Origin: Brucella gallinifaecis
GTDB taxonomy: Bacteria > Pseudomonadota > Alphaproteobacteria > Rhizobiales > Rhizobiaceae
Reading direction: 5' to 3'
Length of the DNA: 64,000 nucleotides
NCBI RefSeq assembly: GCF_006476605.1
Contig: NZ_ML636801.1
Coordinates: forward strand, 310,001-374,000
Below are positions 37,559 to 50,092 of the stretch, in pieces (the stretch's first letter is position 1; each line of letters begins with the position of its first letter). Below the pieces are notes generated by a model that was not told the origin of the DNA, searched no databases, and saw only the letters and a list, made by a program, of their open reading frames with translations. A program made the translations under genes and the position numbers.

Positions 37559-38511
37559 TGGAAAGCGGCGAAGCGCTTCTCAAGAAGCTCGACGGCAGAT
37601 TGTCGGGTCTGCGTGGCAAAATGATGCCGGATGCGGGTATGGACAAGATTACATGGTTTCGCGCCGGTGGTCCCGCACAGGTTCTGTTCCAGCCCGCTGA
37701 CGAAGAAGATCTGTCCGCTTTTCTGAAAGCTGTGCCAGAAGAGATTCCTCTTATGGTTGTGGGAATTGGTTCCAATCTTCTGGTTCGTGATGGCGGGATT
37801 CCGGGTTTCGTGGTGCGATTGTCGGCCAAAGGTTTCGGCAATGTGGAACGGGTTTCTGGGACGCAGCTGAGGGCAGGGACGGCATCGCCAGACAAGCGTG
37901 TGGCGGCAGCAGCCCTTGAGGCTGGTCTTGCGGGTTTTCACTTTTATCATGGGATACCGGGAGGCATTGGTGGCGCCTTGCGCATGAATGCGGGTGCAAA
38001 CGGGGTTGAAACACGCGAGCGCGTTGTGGAAGTGCGGGCGCTCGATCGTAAGGGCGAACTGCACATACTTTCCAATGCCGATATGGGCTATGCCTATCGT
38101 CATTCCTCAGTTTCGCCCGATCTGATTTTCACATCGGTGCTTTTTGAAGGGGTGCCGGGAGACCGGGAAGAAATTCAAAAAGCAATGGATGAAGTACAGA
38201 AACATCGTGAAACGGTGCAGCCTGTACGTGAAAAAACCGGTGGTTCAACTTTCAAAAACCCGGAGGGCACCTCTGCCTGGAAAGAAATCGACAAGGCAGG
38301 TTGTCGTGGTTTGCGTGTCGGTGGGGCGCAGATGTCCGAGATGCATTGCAATTTCATGATCAATACCGGGGAAGCAACCGGATATGATCTTGAAATGCTG
38401 GGTGAAACAGTTCGCGCTAAAGTTTATGAGAATTCAGGCATTCGCCTTCATTGGGAGATTAAGCGGCTTGGCTTGTTCCGTGAAGGGCAGGAAGTGAAAG
38501 AATTCATATAA
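37558..38511 (+). CDS. murB: UDP-N-acetylenolpyruvoylglucosamine reductase MurB
   Basis: This FAD enzyme reduces UDP-GlcNAc-enolpyruvate to UDP-MurNAc with NADPH. The 317-residue protein shows [13 protein letters not shown], the FAD-binding [33 protein letters not shown], the catalytic-region [18 protein letters not shown] and [10 protein letters not shown]. The ATG at 37558 overlaps the murC TGA by one base; a GTG three bases earlier is an alternative. It is the last gene of the long rsmH-murB unit; a strong terminator follows. Confidence 0.96.
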   Translation: MESGEALLKKLDGRLSGLRGKMMPDAGMDKITWFRAGGPAQVLFQPADEEDLSAFLKAVPEEIPLMVVGIGSNLLVRDGGIPGFVVRLSAKGFGNVERVSGTQLRAGTASPDKRVAAAALEAGLAGFHFYHGIPGGIGGALRMNAGANGVETRERVVEVRALDRKGELHILSNADMGYAYRHSSVSPDLIFTSVLFEGVPGDREEIQKAMDEVQKHRETVQPVREKTGGSTFKNPEGTSAWKEIDKAGCRGLRVGGAQMSEMHCNFMINTGEATGYDLEMLGETVRAKVYENSGIRLHWEIKRLGLFREGQEVKEFI

Positions 38512-38526
38512 AAAGTCTAATTTTAA

Positions 38527-38562
38527 GAAGCCCGGATTTCCCACTGAAATTCCGGGCTTTTT
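38527..38562 (+). terminator. Rho-independent terminator after murB
   Basis: Stem AAGCCCGGATTTC / GAAATTCCGGGCTT with a 5-nt-type loop, followed by TTTTTT. It separates the rsmH-murB block from the ddl-ftsQAZ block. Confidence 0.9.
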
Positions 38563-38616
38563 TGCGCTTATTGAGCGCTCGGTAAGTTGTTCCCCTTTTG
38601 ATAGGGGCTTGCCATG

Positions 38617-38735
38617 GAATCAACTCTCTGATTCTTTAGGGTTAACCGTACAGTGATTTGATTCGTCAGGGTTTTCCTGACTTGGGTGCTTGCTGCGTAG
38701 TGTGGCCGGGCTACCCTGATTCTGTTTTTTGATTC
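38617..38735. promoter_or_regulatory. Cluster of five GANTC (CcrM) sites upstream of ddl-ftsQAZ
   Basis: GANTC sites are at 38617, 38630, 38660, 38718 and 38731, five in 119 bp where chance expects about one per 256 bp. A GTCAGG/CCTGAC hairpin lies at 38665-38682 between them. GANTC is the target of the cell-cycle methyltransferase CcrM, and its methylation state controls GcrA-dependent promoters in alphaproteobacteria. The region is the only sizeable gap upstream of the ddl-ftsQ-ftsA-ftsZ unit. Confidence 0.55.
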
Positions 38736-38759
38736 GAGCACAGGGGATGTGCAGAGGGG

Positions 38760-39707
38760 ATGACTGACATGGCTGGACAAGGTGCCGGAAAGCATGTTGC
38801 TGTTTTGATGGGTGGTTTCTCATCGGAACGTCCTGTCAGCCTCTCGTCTGGAGCTGCCTGTGCAAAGGCTCTCGAAGAGTGCGGCTATCGCGTTACAAGC
38901 GTTGATGTTGATCGCAATGTTGCGAGTGTTCTGGCTGAATTAAAGCCTGATGTGGCGTTTAATGCGCTGCATGGGCCGTTTGGCGAAGATGGCGCCATTC
39001 AGGGTGTGCTCGAATATCTCCAGATTCCATATACGCATTCCGGTGTGCTGGCCTCGGCGCTTGCCATGGATAAGGATCGCGCCAAAAAAGTTGCGGCTGC
39101 GGCCGGTGTTGCTGTTGCGCCTTCGCTTTTGTTAAACCGTTTTGAGATTGGCGCCGAGCATCCGATGGAGCCGCCTTATGTGGTGAAGCCAGTGCGTGAG
39201 GGGTCCAGCTTCGGTGTTGTGATCGTTAAGGAAGATCAGGCGCATCCGCCGCAAATAATCAGCTCGGCTGAGTGGAATTATGGGGCGGAAGTTCTGGTTG
39301 AAAAATATATTGCCGGTCGTGAACTGACCTGTGCTGTGGTGGGTGATCGCGCAATGGATGTGTGCGAGATCATTCCGGTAGGGCATCAGTTCTATGATTT
39401 TGATTCAAAATATGTGCCAGGTGCATCAACTCATGTGTGTCCGGCAAAAATTTTACCAAATATTTACCAAAAAATACAAACAATGGCCCTTACGGCGCAT
39501 CGGGCAATCGGGTGTCGGGGCGTAAGCAGATCAGACTTCCGTTTCGATGATCGTTTTTCTGAAGAAGGCGAAGTTATCTGGCTGGAAGTGAATACCCAGC
39601 CGGGAATGACTCCTACATCGCTTGTGCCTGATATCGCGAAGGCCGCAGGTATCTCTTTTGGTGAATTGTTGAGTTGGATGGTGGAGGACGCGTCTTGTTT
39701 GCGTTAA
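38760..39707 (+). CDS. ddl: D-alanine:D-alanine ligase
   Basis: This ATP-grasp enzyme makes the D-Ala-D-Ala dipeptide used by MurF. The 315-residue protein has [17 protein letters not shown] at the N-terminus, [14 protein letters not shown], the ATP-grasp [27 protein letters not shown], and the metal/substrate-binding [20 protein letters not shown] lies just before ATG 38760. Its end overlaps the ftsQ start. It is the first gene after the GANTC-rich region. Confidence 0.95.
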   Translation: MTDMAGQGAGKHVAVLMGGFSSERPVSLSSGAACAKALEECGYRVTSVDVDRNVASVLAELKPDVAFNALHGPFGEDGAIQGVLEYLQIPYTHSGVLASALAMDKDRAKKVAAAAGVAVAPSLLLNRFEIGAEHPMEPPYVVKPVREGSSFGVVIVKEDQAHPPQIISSAEWNYGAEVLVEKYIAGRELTCAVVGDRAMDVCEIIPVGHQFYDFDSKYVPGASTHVCPAKILPNIYQKIQTMALTAHRAIGCRGVSRSDFRFDDRFSEEGEVIWLEVNTQPGMTPTSLVPDIAKAAGISFGELLSWMVEDASCLR

Positions 39708-40621
39708 ACGGCAGATCTCATGAATACAGGCGCTCGGGCGCGATGCGTGATGCATCGGGTGCAGCCTTTGTTCTGCCGCGCTTTCTGCGCAAGCCGTTCC
39801 GCTTTGCTGTCCGTTTGTTTCAGGGCAATATCAATATTCCGCGCTATGCCGGCACAATTGGCATGCTTGGATTTCTTGGTGCAACTGGCATCTATGGCAT
39901 GGTTCTTGGTGGTCATTCCGAGAATATGGTCAAGGCAACGGCTTCCACGCTTGGTTTTGCAATCGAGGAGGTAAAGGTTGTCGGTAATAACGAGACCTCC
40001 GATATTGATATTCTGGGCCAGCTTGAGCTGGATGGTGAAACGTCTCTGGTTGGTCTGAGCGCCGAGGCTGCGCGTCAGGCTATTGCTCGATTGCCATGGG
40101 TTGAAAGCGCGGAAGTGCGCAAGGTTTATCCTGGCACGCTGCTGGTGTCTCTTGAGGAGCGCAAGGCTTTTGCCATCTGGCAGAATGGTCAGGAACTGTC
40201 GTTGATCGATTCTGCCGGTGACGTCATTGTTCCGTTTCGCCGGGGACGTCATAATTCCCTGCCGCTTGTTGTGGGCGAAGGTGCCGAAAAGCGCGTTAAG
40301 GGTTTTGTGGACGAGGTTGCGGCTTATCCGGCATTGGCCGGAAAGGTTCGCGCCTATATTCGGGTCGCTGATCGTCGTTGGGATATTTTACTTGAAAACG
40401 GCGTCCGTATCATGCTGCCGGAAAATGAGCCGATGAAGGCTCTCGCCGAAGTCGAAAAGATGGATAGAGAAAAACATCTTCTTTCGCGTGACATTGTATC
40501 CGTCGATATGCGGCTTGATGATCGCGTTACAGTGCAATTGACGGCAAGCGGTATGGAGCAGCGCCAAAAATTTCTGGCCGATCGTAAAAAAGAGTTAGCC
40601 CGCACGGGGAAACGCGTATGA
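39695..40621 (+). CDS. ftsQ: Cell division protein FtsQ
   Basis: The bitopic divisome protein has a cytoplasmic N-tail, one membrane helix ([20 protein letters not shown]), a POTRA domain starting about residue 80 ([16 protein letters not shown]), and the FtsQ beta domain ([17 protein letters not shown]). I chose TTG 39695 (308 residues) because GGAGG lies about ten bases upstream; ATG 39674 in the same frame has weaker spacing and would lengthen the protein by seven residues. It overlaps both ddl and ftsA (ATGA). Confidence 0.92.
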   Translation: MFALNGRSHEYRRSGAMRDASGAAFVLPRFLRKPFRFAVRLFQGNINIPRYAGTIGMLGFLGATGIYGMVLGGHSENMVKATASTLGFAIEEVKVVGNNETSDIDILGQLELDGETSLVGLSAEAARQAIARLPWVESAEVRKVYPGTLLVSLEERKAFAIWQNGQELSLIDSAGDVIVPFRRGRHNSLPLVVGEGAEKRVKGFVDEVAAYPALAGKVRAYIRVADRRWDILLENGVRIMLPENEPMKALAEVEKMDREKHLLSRDIVSVDMRLDDRVTVQLTASGMEQRQKFLADRKKELARTGKRV

Positions 40622-41940
40622 GTATTCTGGGCGGAAAAAGTTCATCCCAAACTGGAAGTGCAGGGCGCAAGGTGCGCCTTCTAACGGTTCTGGACGTTGG
40701 TTCGAGCAAGGTTTCCTGCGTCATTGCGCGTTTGCGTCCGCATGAAGCCGGTGTGCTGTTGCCGGGTCGCACGCATCGTATGGAAGTGCTTGGTATTGGC
40801 CATCAGCGTTCGCGCGGCGTGAAGTCCGGCGTTATTATTGATCTTGATGCGGCTGAACAATCTATCCGTCTTGCCGTTGATGCTGCCGAACGTATGGCTG
40901 GTCTGACGGTCGATAGCCTTATCGTCAATATTTCTGCGGGCCGTCTCAAGAGCGAAACTTTCAGCGCGAGTGTCAATCTCGGTGGTCATGAGGTTGAGCA
41001 GGCGGATATTCGCCGTGTTCTGGCCGCTGGCGCCAAGCAGGCATTGGCAGCAGAACGTCATCTGGTGCATTCGTTGCCGGTTGGTTATACACTTGATGGT
41101 GAGCGTGGTATTCGCGATCCGCTCGGTATGCTGGGCGACAGCCTTGGCGTTGATATGCATGTATTGACGGCGGATGCTGCGCCTTTGCGCAATCTGGAAC
41201 TTTGCATCAATCGTTGCCATCTGTCGGTCGAAGCAATCGTTGCGACGCCTTATGCAAGCGGCCTTGCAGCTTTAGTGGGTGATGAAGCTGAAATGGGTGC
41301 CGCCTGCATCGATATGGGCGGTGGCACGACCACGATTTCCGTCTTTTCTGAAGGCAAGTTCATTCACGCTGATGCTGTTGCTATTGGCGGCATGCACGTT
41401 ACCATGGATGTGGCGCGCGGCTTTTCAACACGTATGGAAGATGCTGAGCGTCTCAAGGTTATGTATGGTTCGGCATTGCCAAGTGCGGCTGATGACCGTG
41501 ATCTTATCTCTGTTCCGCCCATTGGCGATGACGAGCGGGATGTACCAAATCAATATCCGCGTTCTGTTTTGACGCGAATCATCCGTGCACGAGTGGAAGA
41601 AACGCTGGAACTGGTTCGCGACAGGCTGAATCAGTCGGGCCTCGGACATATCGTTGGCAAGCGCGTGGTTCTGACAGGTGGTGCAAGCCAGCTGCCGGGC
41701 ATGCCTGAAGCTGCCAGACGGATACTTGCAAGGAATGTGCGTATCGGGCGCCCGCTGGGTGTAGCGGGACTGCCCGAGGCGGCTAAGGGTGCGGCTTTCT
41801 CCGCGACTGTTGGACTTCTGATCTACCCACAGGTGGCAGGTATTGAAGAGCGGTCGGTGAAAGCGGCTTCCTCCGGTCTTATGACTGGTACGGGCGGGCG
41901 AATTCAACGTGTCGGCCAATGGCTGAGAGAGAGTTTTTGA
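40618..41940 (+). CDS. ftsA: Cell division actin homologue FtsA
   Basis: The 440-residue ATPase of the actin superfamily tethers FtsZ to the membrane. It shows the phosphate-1 loop LDVGSSKVSCVIA, the 1C domain unique to FtsA (LGGHEVEQADIRRVLAA; HSLPVGYTLDGERGIRDP), the phosphate-2 loop IDMGGGTTTISVF and the adenosine motif VVLTGGASQLPG. The C-terminal amphipathic peptide is RIQRVGQWLRESF, the membrane-targeting helix. It starts within ftsQ (ATGA) and is followed by ftsZ after 107 bp. Confidence 0.96.
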   Translation: MSILGGKSSSQTGSAGRKVRLLTVLDVGSSKVSCVIARLRPHEAGVLLPGRTHRMEVLGIGHQRSRGVKSGVIIDLDAAEQSIRLAVDAAERMAGLTVDSLIVNISAGRLKSETFSASVNLGGHEVEQADIRRVLAAGAKQALAAERHLVHSLPVGYTLDGERGIRDPLGMLGDSLGVDMHVLTADAAPLRNLELCINRCHLSVEAIVATPYASGLAALVGDEAEMGAACIDMGGGTTTISVFSEGKFIHADAVAIGGMHVTMDVARGFSTRMEDAERLKVMYGSALPSAADDRDLISVPPIGDDERDVPNQYPRSVLTRIIRARVEETLELVRDRLNQSGLGHIVGKRVVLTGGASQLPGMPEAARRILARNVRIGRPLGVAGLPEAAKGAAFSATVGLLIYPQVAGIEERSVKAASSGLMTGTGGRIQRVGQWLRESF

Positions 41941-42047
41941 GTACACATTGAGTGATTTGATTGCGTGGTGTGGGCGTAAGCATCAGCGTAACAACCAATT
42001 AGCACCGCGGCGGCGAAGCGGTGAGAGGCTTAAGAGGAACGAGAACC

Positions 42048-43766
42048 ATGACCATTAATCTACAAAAGCCGGACATTACCGAGCTGAAGCCTCGTATCAC
42101 CGTATTCGGTGTCGGTGGCGGTGGCGGCAACGCGGTCAACAACATGATCAATGCCGGTTTGCGCGGTGTGGATTTTGTCGTTGCAAATACGGATGCCCAG
42201 GCTTTGACGATGTCGAAGTCCGAGCGCATGATTCAGCTTGGTGCTGCTGTTACCGAAGGCCTTGGCGCCGGATCGCAGCCGGAAGTTGGTCGTGCGGCCG
42301 CTGAAGAGTGCATCGATGAAATCGTCGATCACCTCAATGGCACGCATATGTGCTTTGTTACTGCCGGTATGGGTGGCGGCACCGGTACGGGTGCGGCTCC
42401 TGTTGTGGCACGCGCTGCGCGCGAACGCGGTATCCTCACCGTTGGCGTCGTAACAAAGCCTTTCCATTTTGAAGGCGCTCGCCGCATGAAGACGGCTGAG
42501 CTTGGCATTGAAGAACTGCAGAAGAATGTCGATACGCTTATCGTCATTCCAAACCAGAACCTGTTCCGCATTGCCAATGACAAGACAACCTTTGCCGATG
42601 CTTTCGCTATGGCTGATCAGGTGCTCTATTCGGGTGTTGCCTGCATCACCGATCTTATGGTCAAGGAAGGTCTTATCAACCTCGACTTTGCTGACGTTCG
42701 CTCGGTTATGCGTGAAATGGGCAAGGCAATGATGGGCACTGGCGAAGCTTCGGGCGAAGGTCGTGCAATGGCTGCTGCTGAAGCTGCAATTGCCAATCCA
42801 TTGCTCGACGAAACTTCAATGCGCGGTGCACGCGGCCTGTTGATCTCGATCACGGGTGGTCGCGACATGACGCTGTTTGAAGTTGACGAAGCGGCAACCC
42901 GTATTCGCGAAGAAGTCGATCAGGATGCCAATATCATCCTCGGCGCTACATTTGATGAAGGACTTGAAGGCGTTATTCGCGTCTCTGTTGTTGCCACCGG
43001 CATCGACAAGCAGATCGGAGATGCGGCGCCTGCGCCGCTGGAATTTCGCCAGCCGGTAAAGCCTGCTGCACAGACCAAGCCAATGGCTCCGCATGGCGCT
43101 CTGCGTCCTCCGGTTGCCGAACAGCCACGTCAGGTTGAACAGCCTGCTCCGGCTGCACAGTCGATGGAAAGTGACGTTTCTGCTGCCACTTCAGCGCCTG
43201 CAGCTTCTGCTGCGCCTGAATTTCGTCCGCAGAGCCGCATTTTCCAGGCACCAGCCGCAGAAAGCTTTGAACGTGCACCTGTTGCCCGTCCAGCCGCTCC
43301 TCAGCCGCAGATGATGCATAATCAGGCAGTTGCTCAGGCGATACAGCCGCAGGCTTATCAGCAGCCACAGCAGATGCATGCAGAACCGGCTCGTGAGCCT
43401 CGTCCTGCGCCGCGTATGCCAGCTGTTTCTGATTTCCCGCCTGTTGCACAGGCTGAAATCAATGCACGCCGTGCAGCACCTCAGCAGCCTGTTCAGGAAG
43501 AACGCGGACCAATGGGCCTGCTTTCCCGCCTGACACGTGGTTTGACCCGTCGTGAAGAAGAGCAGCCTGCTGCACGTCTTGAACCGGCTCAGCATCGTGA
43601 ACCTGCAATGCGCCAGCCTGAACAGCGCCGCCCGATGCAGCAGGATGCTTCGATCTATGCTCCACGTCGTGGTCAGCTTGACGATCAGGGTCGTCCTCAG
43701 CCACGTGCGGCTTCGGAAGAAGATCAGCTCGAAATCCCGGCGTTCCTGCGCCGTCAGTCGAACTGA
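42048..43766 (+). CDS. ftsZ: Cell division tubulin homologue FtsZ
   Basis: This GTPase forms the Z-ring. The 572-residue protein has a core of about 315 residues with [14 protein letters not shown], the tubulin signature [12 protein letters not shown], and [12 protein letters not shown] very long Pro/Gln/Ala-rich linker (about 320-555) follows, then the conserved C-terminal peptide [15 protein letters not shown] that binds FtsA and other partners. The long linker is normal for Rhizobiales. The start is ATG 42048 with AGAGGA upstream; a longer frame from 42021 has no such support. A terminator follows 24 bp downstream. Confidence 0.97.
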   Translation: MTINLQKPDITELKPRITVFGVGGGGGNAVNNMINAGLRGVDFVVANTDAQALTMSKSERMIQLGAAVTEGLGAGSQPEVGRAAAEECIDEIVDHLNGTHMCFVTAGMGGGTGTGAAPVVARAARERGILTVGVVTKPFHFEGARRMKTAELGIEELQKNVDTLIVIPNQNLFRIANDKTTFADAFAMADQVLYSGVACITDLMVKEGLINLDFADVRSVMREMGKAMMGTGEASGEGRAMAAAEAAIANPLLDETSMRGARGLLISITGGRDMTLFEVDEAATRIREEVDQDANIILGATFDEGLEGVIRVSVVATGIDKQIGDAAPAPLEFRQPVKPAAQTKPMAPHGALRPPVAEQPRQVEQPAPAAQSMESDVSAATSAPAASAAPEFRPQSRIFQAPAAESFERAPVARPAAPQPQMMHNQAVAQAIQPQAYQQPQQMHAEPAREPRPAPRMPAVSDFPPVAQAEINARRAAPQQPVQEERGPMGLLSRLTRGLTRREEEQPAARLEPAQHREPAMRQPEQRRPMQQDASIYAPRRGQLDDQGRPQPRAASEEDQLEIPAFLRRQSN

Positions 43767-43790
43767 TCAGCGCTGGTTATTTGAATTGAA

Positions 43791-43821
43791 AAGCCGCAGG
43801 GAGCTCCCTGCGGCTTTTTTA
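43791..43821 (+). terminator. Rho-independent terminator after ftsZ
   Basis: Perfect stem AAGCCGCAGGGA / TCCCTGCGGCTT with a two-base centre and TTTTTTAT. It closes the ddl-ftsQAZ unit. Confidence 0.92.
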
Positions 43822-43994
43822 TTGGGTATTTCGTGATGCTTTGTAAGAAAGCGTGATTTTGATTGGCTGAAGGCACTTATTATTTATAGCTAAATGTTTG
43901 CATGTCGATGTCTGTGTTACGCAAATTTTGATTGCTGAGATGCATGAAGCAGGGCGCAGTATCGAGCTTTTATATGAAATAGATTGGATCCGTT

Positions 43995-44930
43995 TTGAGC
44001 GTTTATCAAAAGACAATTGGTCGTGTGGTGACTTTATCCGGTGTTGGTGTCCATGGCGGCACGCACGCAGCGGTGACATTCATGCCGGCTGATGCCAATA
44101 CGGGAATCATCTTCCAGCGTTCCGACATTGAGGATGCGCCTTCAATCCGCGCCCATGCATCAGAGATTGGCGCAACCGATCTTTGCACGGCTCTTGGGCC
44201 GAAAGAAGCCAGAATCAATACTGTTGAACATCTGATGGCTGCCATTGTTGCACTTGGTATCGACAATCTGATTATCGAAGTCGAAGGACCGGAAGTGCCA
44301 ATTCTGGATGGGACTTCTGCGCGTTTTATCGATGCATTCGACGAGGCTGGCATTGTTATTCAGACCGCCAAACGCCGTTTCATTCGTATTTTGAAAACCG
44401 TTCGTGTCGAAGCAGGTGGGTCATGGGGTGAGTTTCAGCCCTATTCAGGCACGCGCTATGAGGTTGAGATTGATTTTGAAACCCCATTGATCGGGCGACA
44501 GAAATACGCGAATGACATCAATGAAGAGGTGTTTCGCACGGGCATATCGACAGCACGCACTTTTGGCTTCATGAAAGATGTGGAACGCTTGTGGGCAGCA
44601 GGCCTTGCTCTGGGTTCATCGCTTGATAATTCACTGGTGATTGGTGATGATAATTCAGTGATTAATCCGGGTGGTCTGCGTTTTACGGATGAGTTTGTAC
44701 GCCATAAGACACTGGATGCTGTGGGCGATCTCGCGCTTGCCGGTCTTCCATTTATCGGTTGCTTTCGCTCCTATCGGGGTGGTCACAGGTTAAATGCTGA
44801 AACGGTAAAGGCTTTGCTTGCTGATAAGTCGAATTACGATATTGTTGAGGCAAGTGGTGTGCGACGAAATGCAGATAACTCTGACTTTGTTGCAATTCGA
44901 CCGAATATTTCGGCGCCCTGGGCGCTTTAA
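43995..44930 (+). CDS. lpxC: UDP-3-O-acyl-GlcNAc deacetylase LpxC
   Basis: This zinc enzyme performs the first committed step of lipid A synthesis. The 311-residue protein has GVGVHGG, the zinc His79 in TVEHLMAAI, the EGPEVPILDGTS block, and FVRHKTLDAVGDLAL with the second zinc His and Asp. The reading frame starts at TTG 43995 (LSVYQKTIGRVV), which matches the usual N-terminus of rhizobial LpxC. It stands as its own unit after the ftsZ terminator, the standard position in Rhizobiales. Confidence 0.95.
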   Translation: MSVYQKTIGRVVTLSGVGVHGGTHAAVTFMPADANTGIIFQRSDIEDAPSIRAHASEIGATDLCTALGPKEARINTVEHLMAAIVALGIDNLIIEVEGPEVPILDGTSARFIDAFDEAGIVIQTAKRRFIRILKTVRVEAGGSWGEFQPYSGTRYEVEIDFETPLIGRQKYANDINEEVFRTGISTARTFGFMKDVERLWAAGLALGSSLDNSLVIGDDNSVINPGGLRFTDEFVRHKTLDAVGDLALAGLPFIGCFRSYRGGHRLNAETVKALLADKSNYDIVEASGVRRNADNSDFVAIRPNISAPWAL

Positions 44931-45289
44931 AGATATGAGAGCGGGTTTTGGGGTTTATGGCCATAATTGGGCCGTGATCGACGGGTTTTGTTCAAGGTGA
45001 GTCGCAATATTCACGTAAATTGATAGGCTGAGCTATTTAACGGGTTTGCTATGGCAATTGGTTTGCATTGATAAAGCCTTGGGTCGTTCCAATAATACCA
45101 TTTTGTGATGATTGAGCAGCTAGACGATTGCCGATTACGCCAGCATGTGGTTTATGAACGACCAAAACAGCTTCGGCTATGTTAACTATGTGCTGATGCT
45201 GATGTATTGGGATGGATGGAGATAAGCACAGCTAGGGCTGTTTGCTTGGTTCCTTACAGAAAAGACGTTGCCAGATGGCCGGAGACCGT
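44931..45289. other. Intergenic region between lpxC and bamD
   Basis: About 360 bp with no supported gene. Several short frames occur (for example ATG 45146, 26 codons) but none has a ribosome-binding site or recognisable product. The region presumably contains the bamD promoter. No strong terminator for lpxC was seen. Confidence 0.4.
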
Positions 45290-46153
45290 ATGACGAGTTC
45301 GAATTTCCCGGTGAAGACGAAAACCGCGCTGATTGCCAGCGCTCTTGCCGTTTTTGTTCCACTTGCGGGATGTGCCAGCAAAAATGACGATATCGATCTG
45401 ACCAAATATGTTGAGACGATTGATCCGGCGGATAAGCTTTACAATGAAGGCCTTGCCAATCTTGATGCAGGCCGTCTGGGTGAAGCTGCAAAGAAATTTG
45501 CCGCTGTTGATCGTCAGCATCCATATACTGAATGGGCGCGTAAGTCGCTCGTCATGGCTGCATTTACCAATTATCGTCAGGGTAATTACCAAGAAGCGAT
45601 CAATATGGCTAAGCGTTATAATACGCTTTATCCAACATCGCCGGAATCGGCCTATGCCTATTACATCATTGGTCTGAGCTATTTCCGTCAGATTCCTGAT
45701 GTGACGCGCGATCAGGCGGCCAGCCGCCGCGCCATTGCTGCGATGCAGGAAGTGGTCGATCGCTTCCCGGATTCTGAATATGTTGATGACGCCAAGACGA
45801 AAATTCGTGTTGCACGCGACCAGCTCGCCGGCAAGGAAATGCAGATTGGCCGTTATTATCTTGAGCGCAAGGAATATCTGGCTGCGATCAAGCGCTTCCG
45901 TCTGGTGGTTGAGGATTATTCCAACACCCGTCAGGTTGAAGAAGCACTGGCACGTCTGGTCGAAGCCTATTATGCGCTTGGCCTGACATCTGAAGCGCAG
46001 ATGGCCGCATCTGTACTTGGCAAGAACTTCCCGGACAGCCGCTGGTATAAGGATAGTTACAAGCTGTTGCAGAGCGGTGGTCTTGAGCCCCGCGAAAATG
46101 GTGGTTCGTGGCTGGCCAAGGCTTCGGCAATGATCACGGGTGGCGGCGCGTAA
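45290..46153 (+). CDS. bamD: Outer-membrane assembly lipoprotein BamD (ComL)
   Basis: This lipoprotein subunit of the BAM complex inserts beta-barrel proteins into the outer membrane. The 287-residue protein has a signal peptide with lipobox PLAGC (Cys28) and TPR-type repeats (about 45-245; [54 protein letters not shown]). ATG 45290 has GGAG five bases upstream; ATG 45275 in frame is an alternative. It is 12 bp from recN and probably cotranscribed with it. Confidence 0.93.
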   Translation: MTSSNFPVKTKTALIASALAVFVPLAGCASKNDDIDLTKYVETIDPADKLYNEGLANLDAGRLGEAAKKFAAVDRQHPYTEWARKSLVMAAFTNYRQGNYQEAINMAKRYNTLYPTSPESAYAYYIIGLSYFRQIPDVTRDQAASRRAIAAMQEVVDRFPDSEYVDDAKTKIRVARDQLAGKEMQIGRYYLERKEYLAAIKRFRLVVEDYSNTRQVEEALARLVEAYYALGLTSEAQMAASVLGKNFPDSRWYKDSYKLLQSGGLEPRENGGSWLAKASAMITGGGA

Positions 46154-46165
46154 GCCGATACCCGC

Positions 46166-47845
46166 ATGCTGTCGCACCTCTCAATTCGCGATATTGTTCT
46201 GATTGAAAGGCTCGACATCGAGTTCAAAGCCGGCTTGTCTGTGCTTACAGGCGAGACCGGAGCAGGTAAATCGATCCTGCTTGATTCGCTCTCACTCGCA
46301 CTTGGTGCGCGTGGTGATGCTTCTCTGGTTCGCCATGGTGCGGATCAGGGGCAGGTGACAGCCGTGTTCGATGTACCGGCTGGGCATCCGGCACGAAAAT
46401 TCTTAAGTGAGAATGGTTTTGAGGATGATGGCGACATCATCCTGCGGCGTCTGCAGATGGGAGACGGGCGCACCCGCGTTTTCATCAATGATCAGGCGGC
46501 AAGCGTTGCATTGCTGCGTGAGCTGGGCAAGCGTCTTGTTGAAATTCACGGACAGCATGATGATCGGGCGCTGATCGATACTGATCTTCACCGAACATTG
46601 CTGGATGCTTTTGGTGGTCTGGATGCCGAGGCAACAATTGTTCGGGAGCATTATAAAGCTTGGCGGGATGCTGAAAATGCATTGTCGAAGCATCGTGCGC
46701 GTGTTGAACAGGCGGAGCGTGAGGGCGATTATCTGCGTTCATCGGTTGAAGAACTGACCAAGCTCGATCCGCAGCCGGGCGAAGAAGAAGATCTTGCTGA
46801 ACGCCGTGCGATCATGATGAAATCGGAAAAGATTGCCGGTGATGTGAATGAGGCGGGCGAGCTGCTTTCTGGCAATGGTTCGCCGGTTCCAACCCTTGCA
46901 AGTCTTGTTCGTCGGTTAGAGCGCAAAATTCCTGAAGCGCCACATTTACTTGAGCCTGTTTGCAAGGCGATTGATGAAGCCCTCAATAGTCTGGCCCTGG
47001 CACAGGATGGCATTGATCATGCCATGCGTGAGATTGATTTTGATCCACGTGTTCTTGAGCAGGTTGAGGAACGCCTGTTTGCACTGCGGGCGGCTGCACG
47101 TAAATATTCGGTTTCTGTTGAAGGCTTGCCTCAACTTCGTGACAAGATGGATGCTGATCTTGCTGATCTGGATGCAGGCGCAGAAAAGCTGATCCAGCTT
47201 GAGGAACAGGCAGCCAAAACACGTGCATCTTATGATGCCGCGGCCAAGGTTCTGTCTGAACGCCGCATGGAAACGGCAGAGCATTTGAAAGCCGCTGTTA
47301 TGGCCGAACTTCCGGCTTTGAAACTGGAACGCGCGGAGTTTATCGTGGAAATGACCACCGACAGCAATGCGCGTGCTGCTGAAGGCATTGATACGGTTGA
47401 ATATTGGGTTCGTACCAATCCGGGCACCCGTGCGGGTCCGATGATGAAGGTTGCGTCCGGTGGTGAGCTTTCGCGCTTCCTGCTTGCGTTGAAAGTGGCA
47501 CTCGCTGATCGAGGCTCCGCGCCGACGCTTGTGTTTGATGAGATCGATACGGGTGTGGGTGGAGCGGTTGCTGATGCAATTGGTCAGCGTCTTGCGCGGC
47601 TTTCTTCACGTGTGCAGGTACTCTCGGTTACGCATGCGCCGCAAGTGGCAGCACGTGCCTCAACGCATTTCCTGATCGCGAAATCCGCAACCAATGAAGA
47701 TCGCATGTCTACATCGATCCGTTCGATCGGTGTCGATGAGCGGCAGGAAGAGATCGCACGCATGCTGGCTGGTGCCAGCATCACCGATGAAGCGCGTAAA
47801 GCGGCTGAGCGGTTGCTTGCCGAGAATAGTGCGCTTGTCTTCTGA
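46166..47845 (+). CDS. recN: DNA repair protein RecN
   Basis: This SMC-like ATPase acts in double-strand-break repair. The 559-residue protein has Walker A GETGAGKS (about 29-36), EIHGQHDD, two coiled-coil arms (about 150-220 and 300-370), and a C-terminal half with KVASGGELSRFLLALKVAL (signature) and LVFDEIDTGVGG (Walker B). Length fits the family. The bamD-recN-ligA order is common in Rhizobiales. Confidence 0.95.
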   Translation: MLSHLSIRDIVLIERLDIEFKAGLSVLTGETGAGKSILLDSLSLALGARGDASLVRHGADQGQVTAVFDVPAGHPARKFLSENGFEDDGDIILRRLQMGDGRTRVFINDQAASVALLRELGKRLVEIHGQHDDRALIDTDLHRTLLDAFGGLDAEATIVREHYKAWRDAENALSKHRARVEQAEREGDYLRSSVEELTKLDPQPGEEEDLAERRAIMMKSEKIAGDVNEAGELLSGNGSPVPTLASLVRRLERKIPEAPHLLEPVCKAIDEALNSLALAQDGIDHAMREIDFDPRVLEQVEERLFALRAAARKYSVSVEGLPQLRDKMDADLADLDAGAEKLIQLEEQAAKTRASYDAAAKVLSERRMETAEHLKAAVMAELPALKLERAEFIVEMTTDSNARAAEGIDTVEYWVRTNPGTRAGPMMKVASGGELSRFLLALKVALADRGSAPTLVFDEIDTGVGGAVADAIGQRLARLSSRVQVLSVTHAPQVAARASTHFLIAKSATNEDRMSTSIRSIGVDERQEEIARMLAGASITDEARKAAERLLAENSALVF

Positions 47846-47863
47846 CAGGATCATGTCGGGTGA

Positions 47864-50091
<2,228 letters not shown>

Positions 50092-50092
<1 letters not shown>

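Noticed and set aside
42060-43766. Pro/Gln-rich repeats in FtsZ as a possible fusion
   Set aside because: Long low-complexity linkers are normal for rhizobial FtsZ and the C-terminal peptide is intact.
45146-45226. 26-codon frame upstream of bamD
   Set aside because: No ribosome-binding site; composition not clearly membrane-like.
45254-46177. 307-codon frame on the minus strand
   Set aside because: Fully opposite bamD; the peptide has no recognisable domain and the + strand gene is certain.
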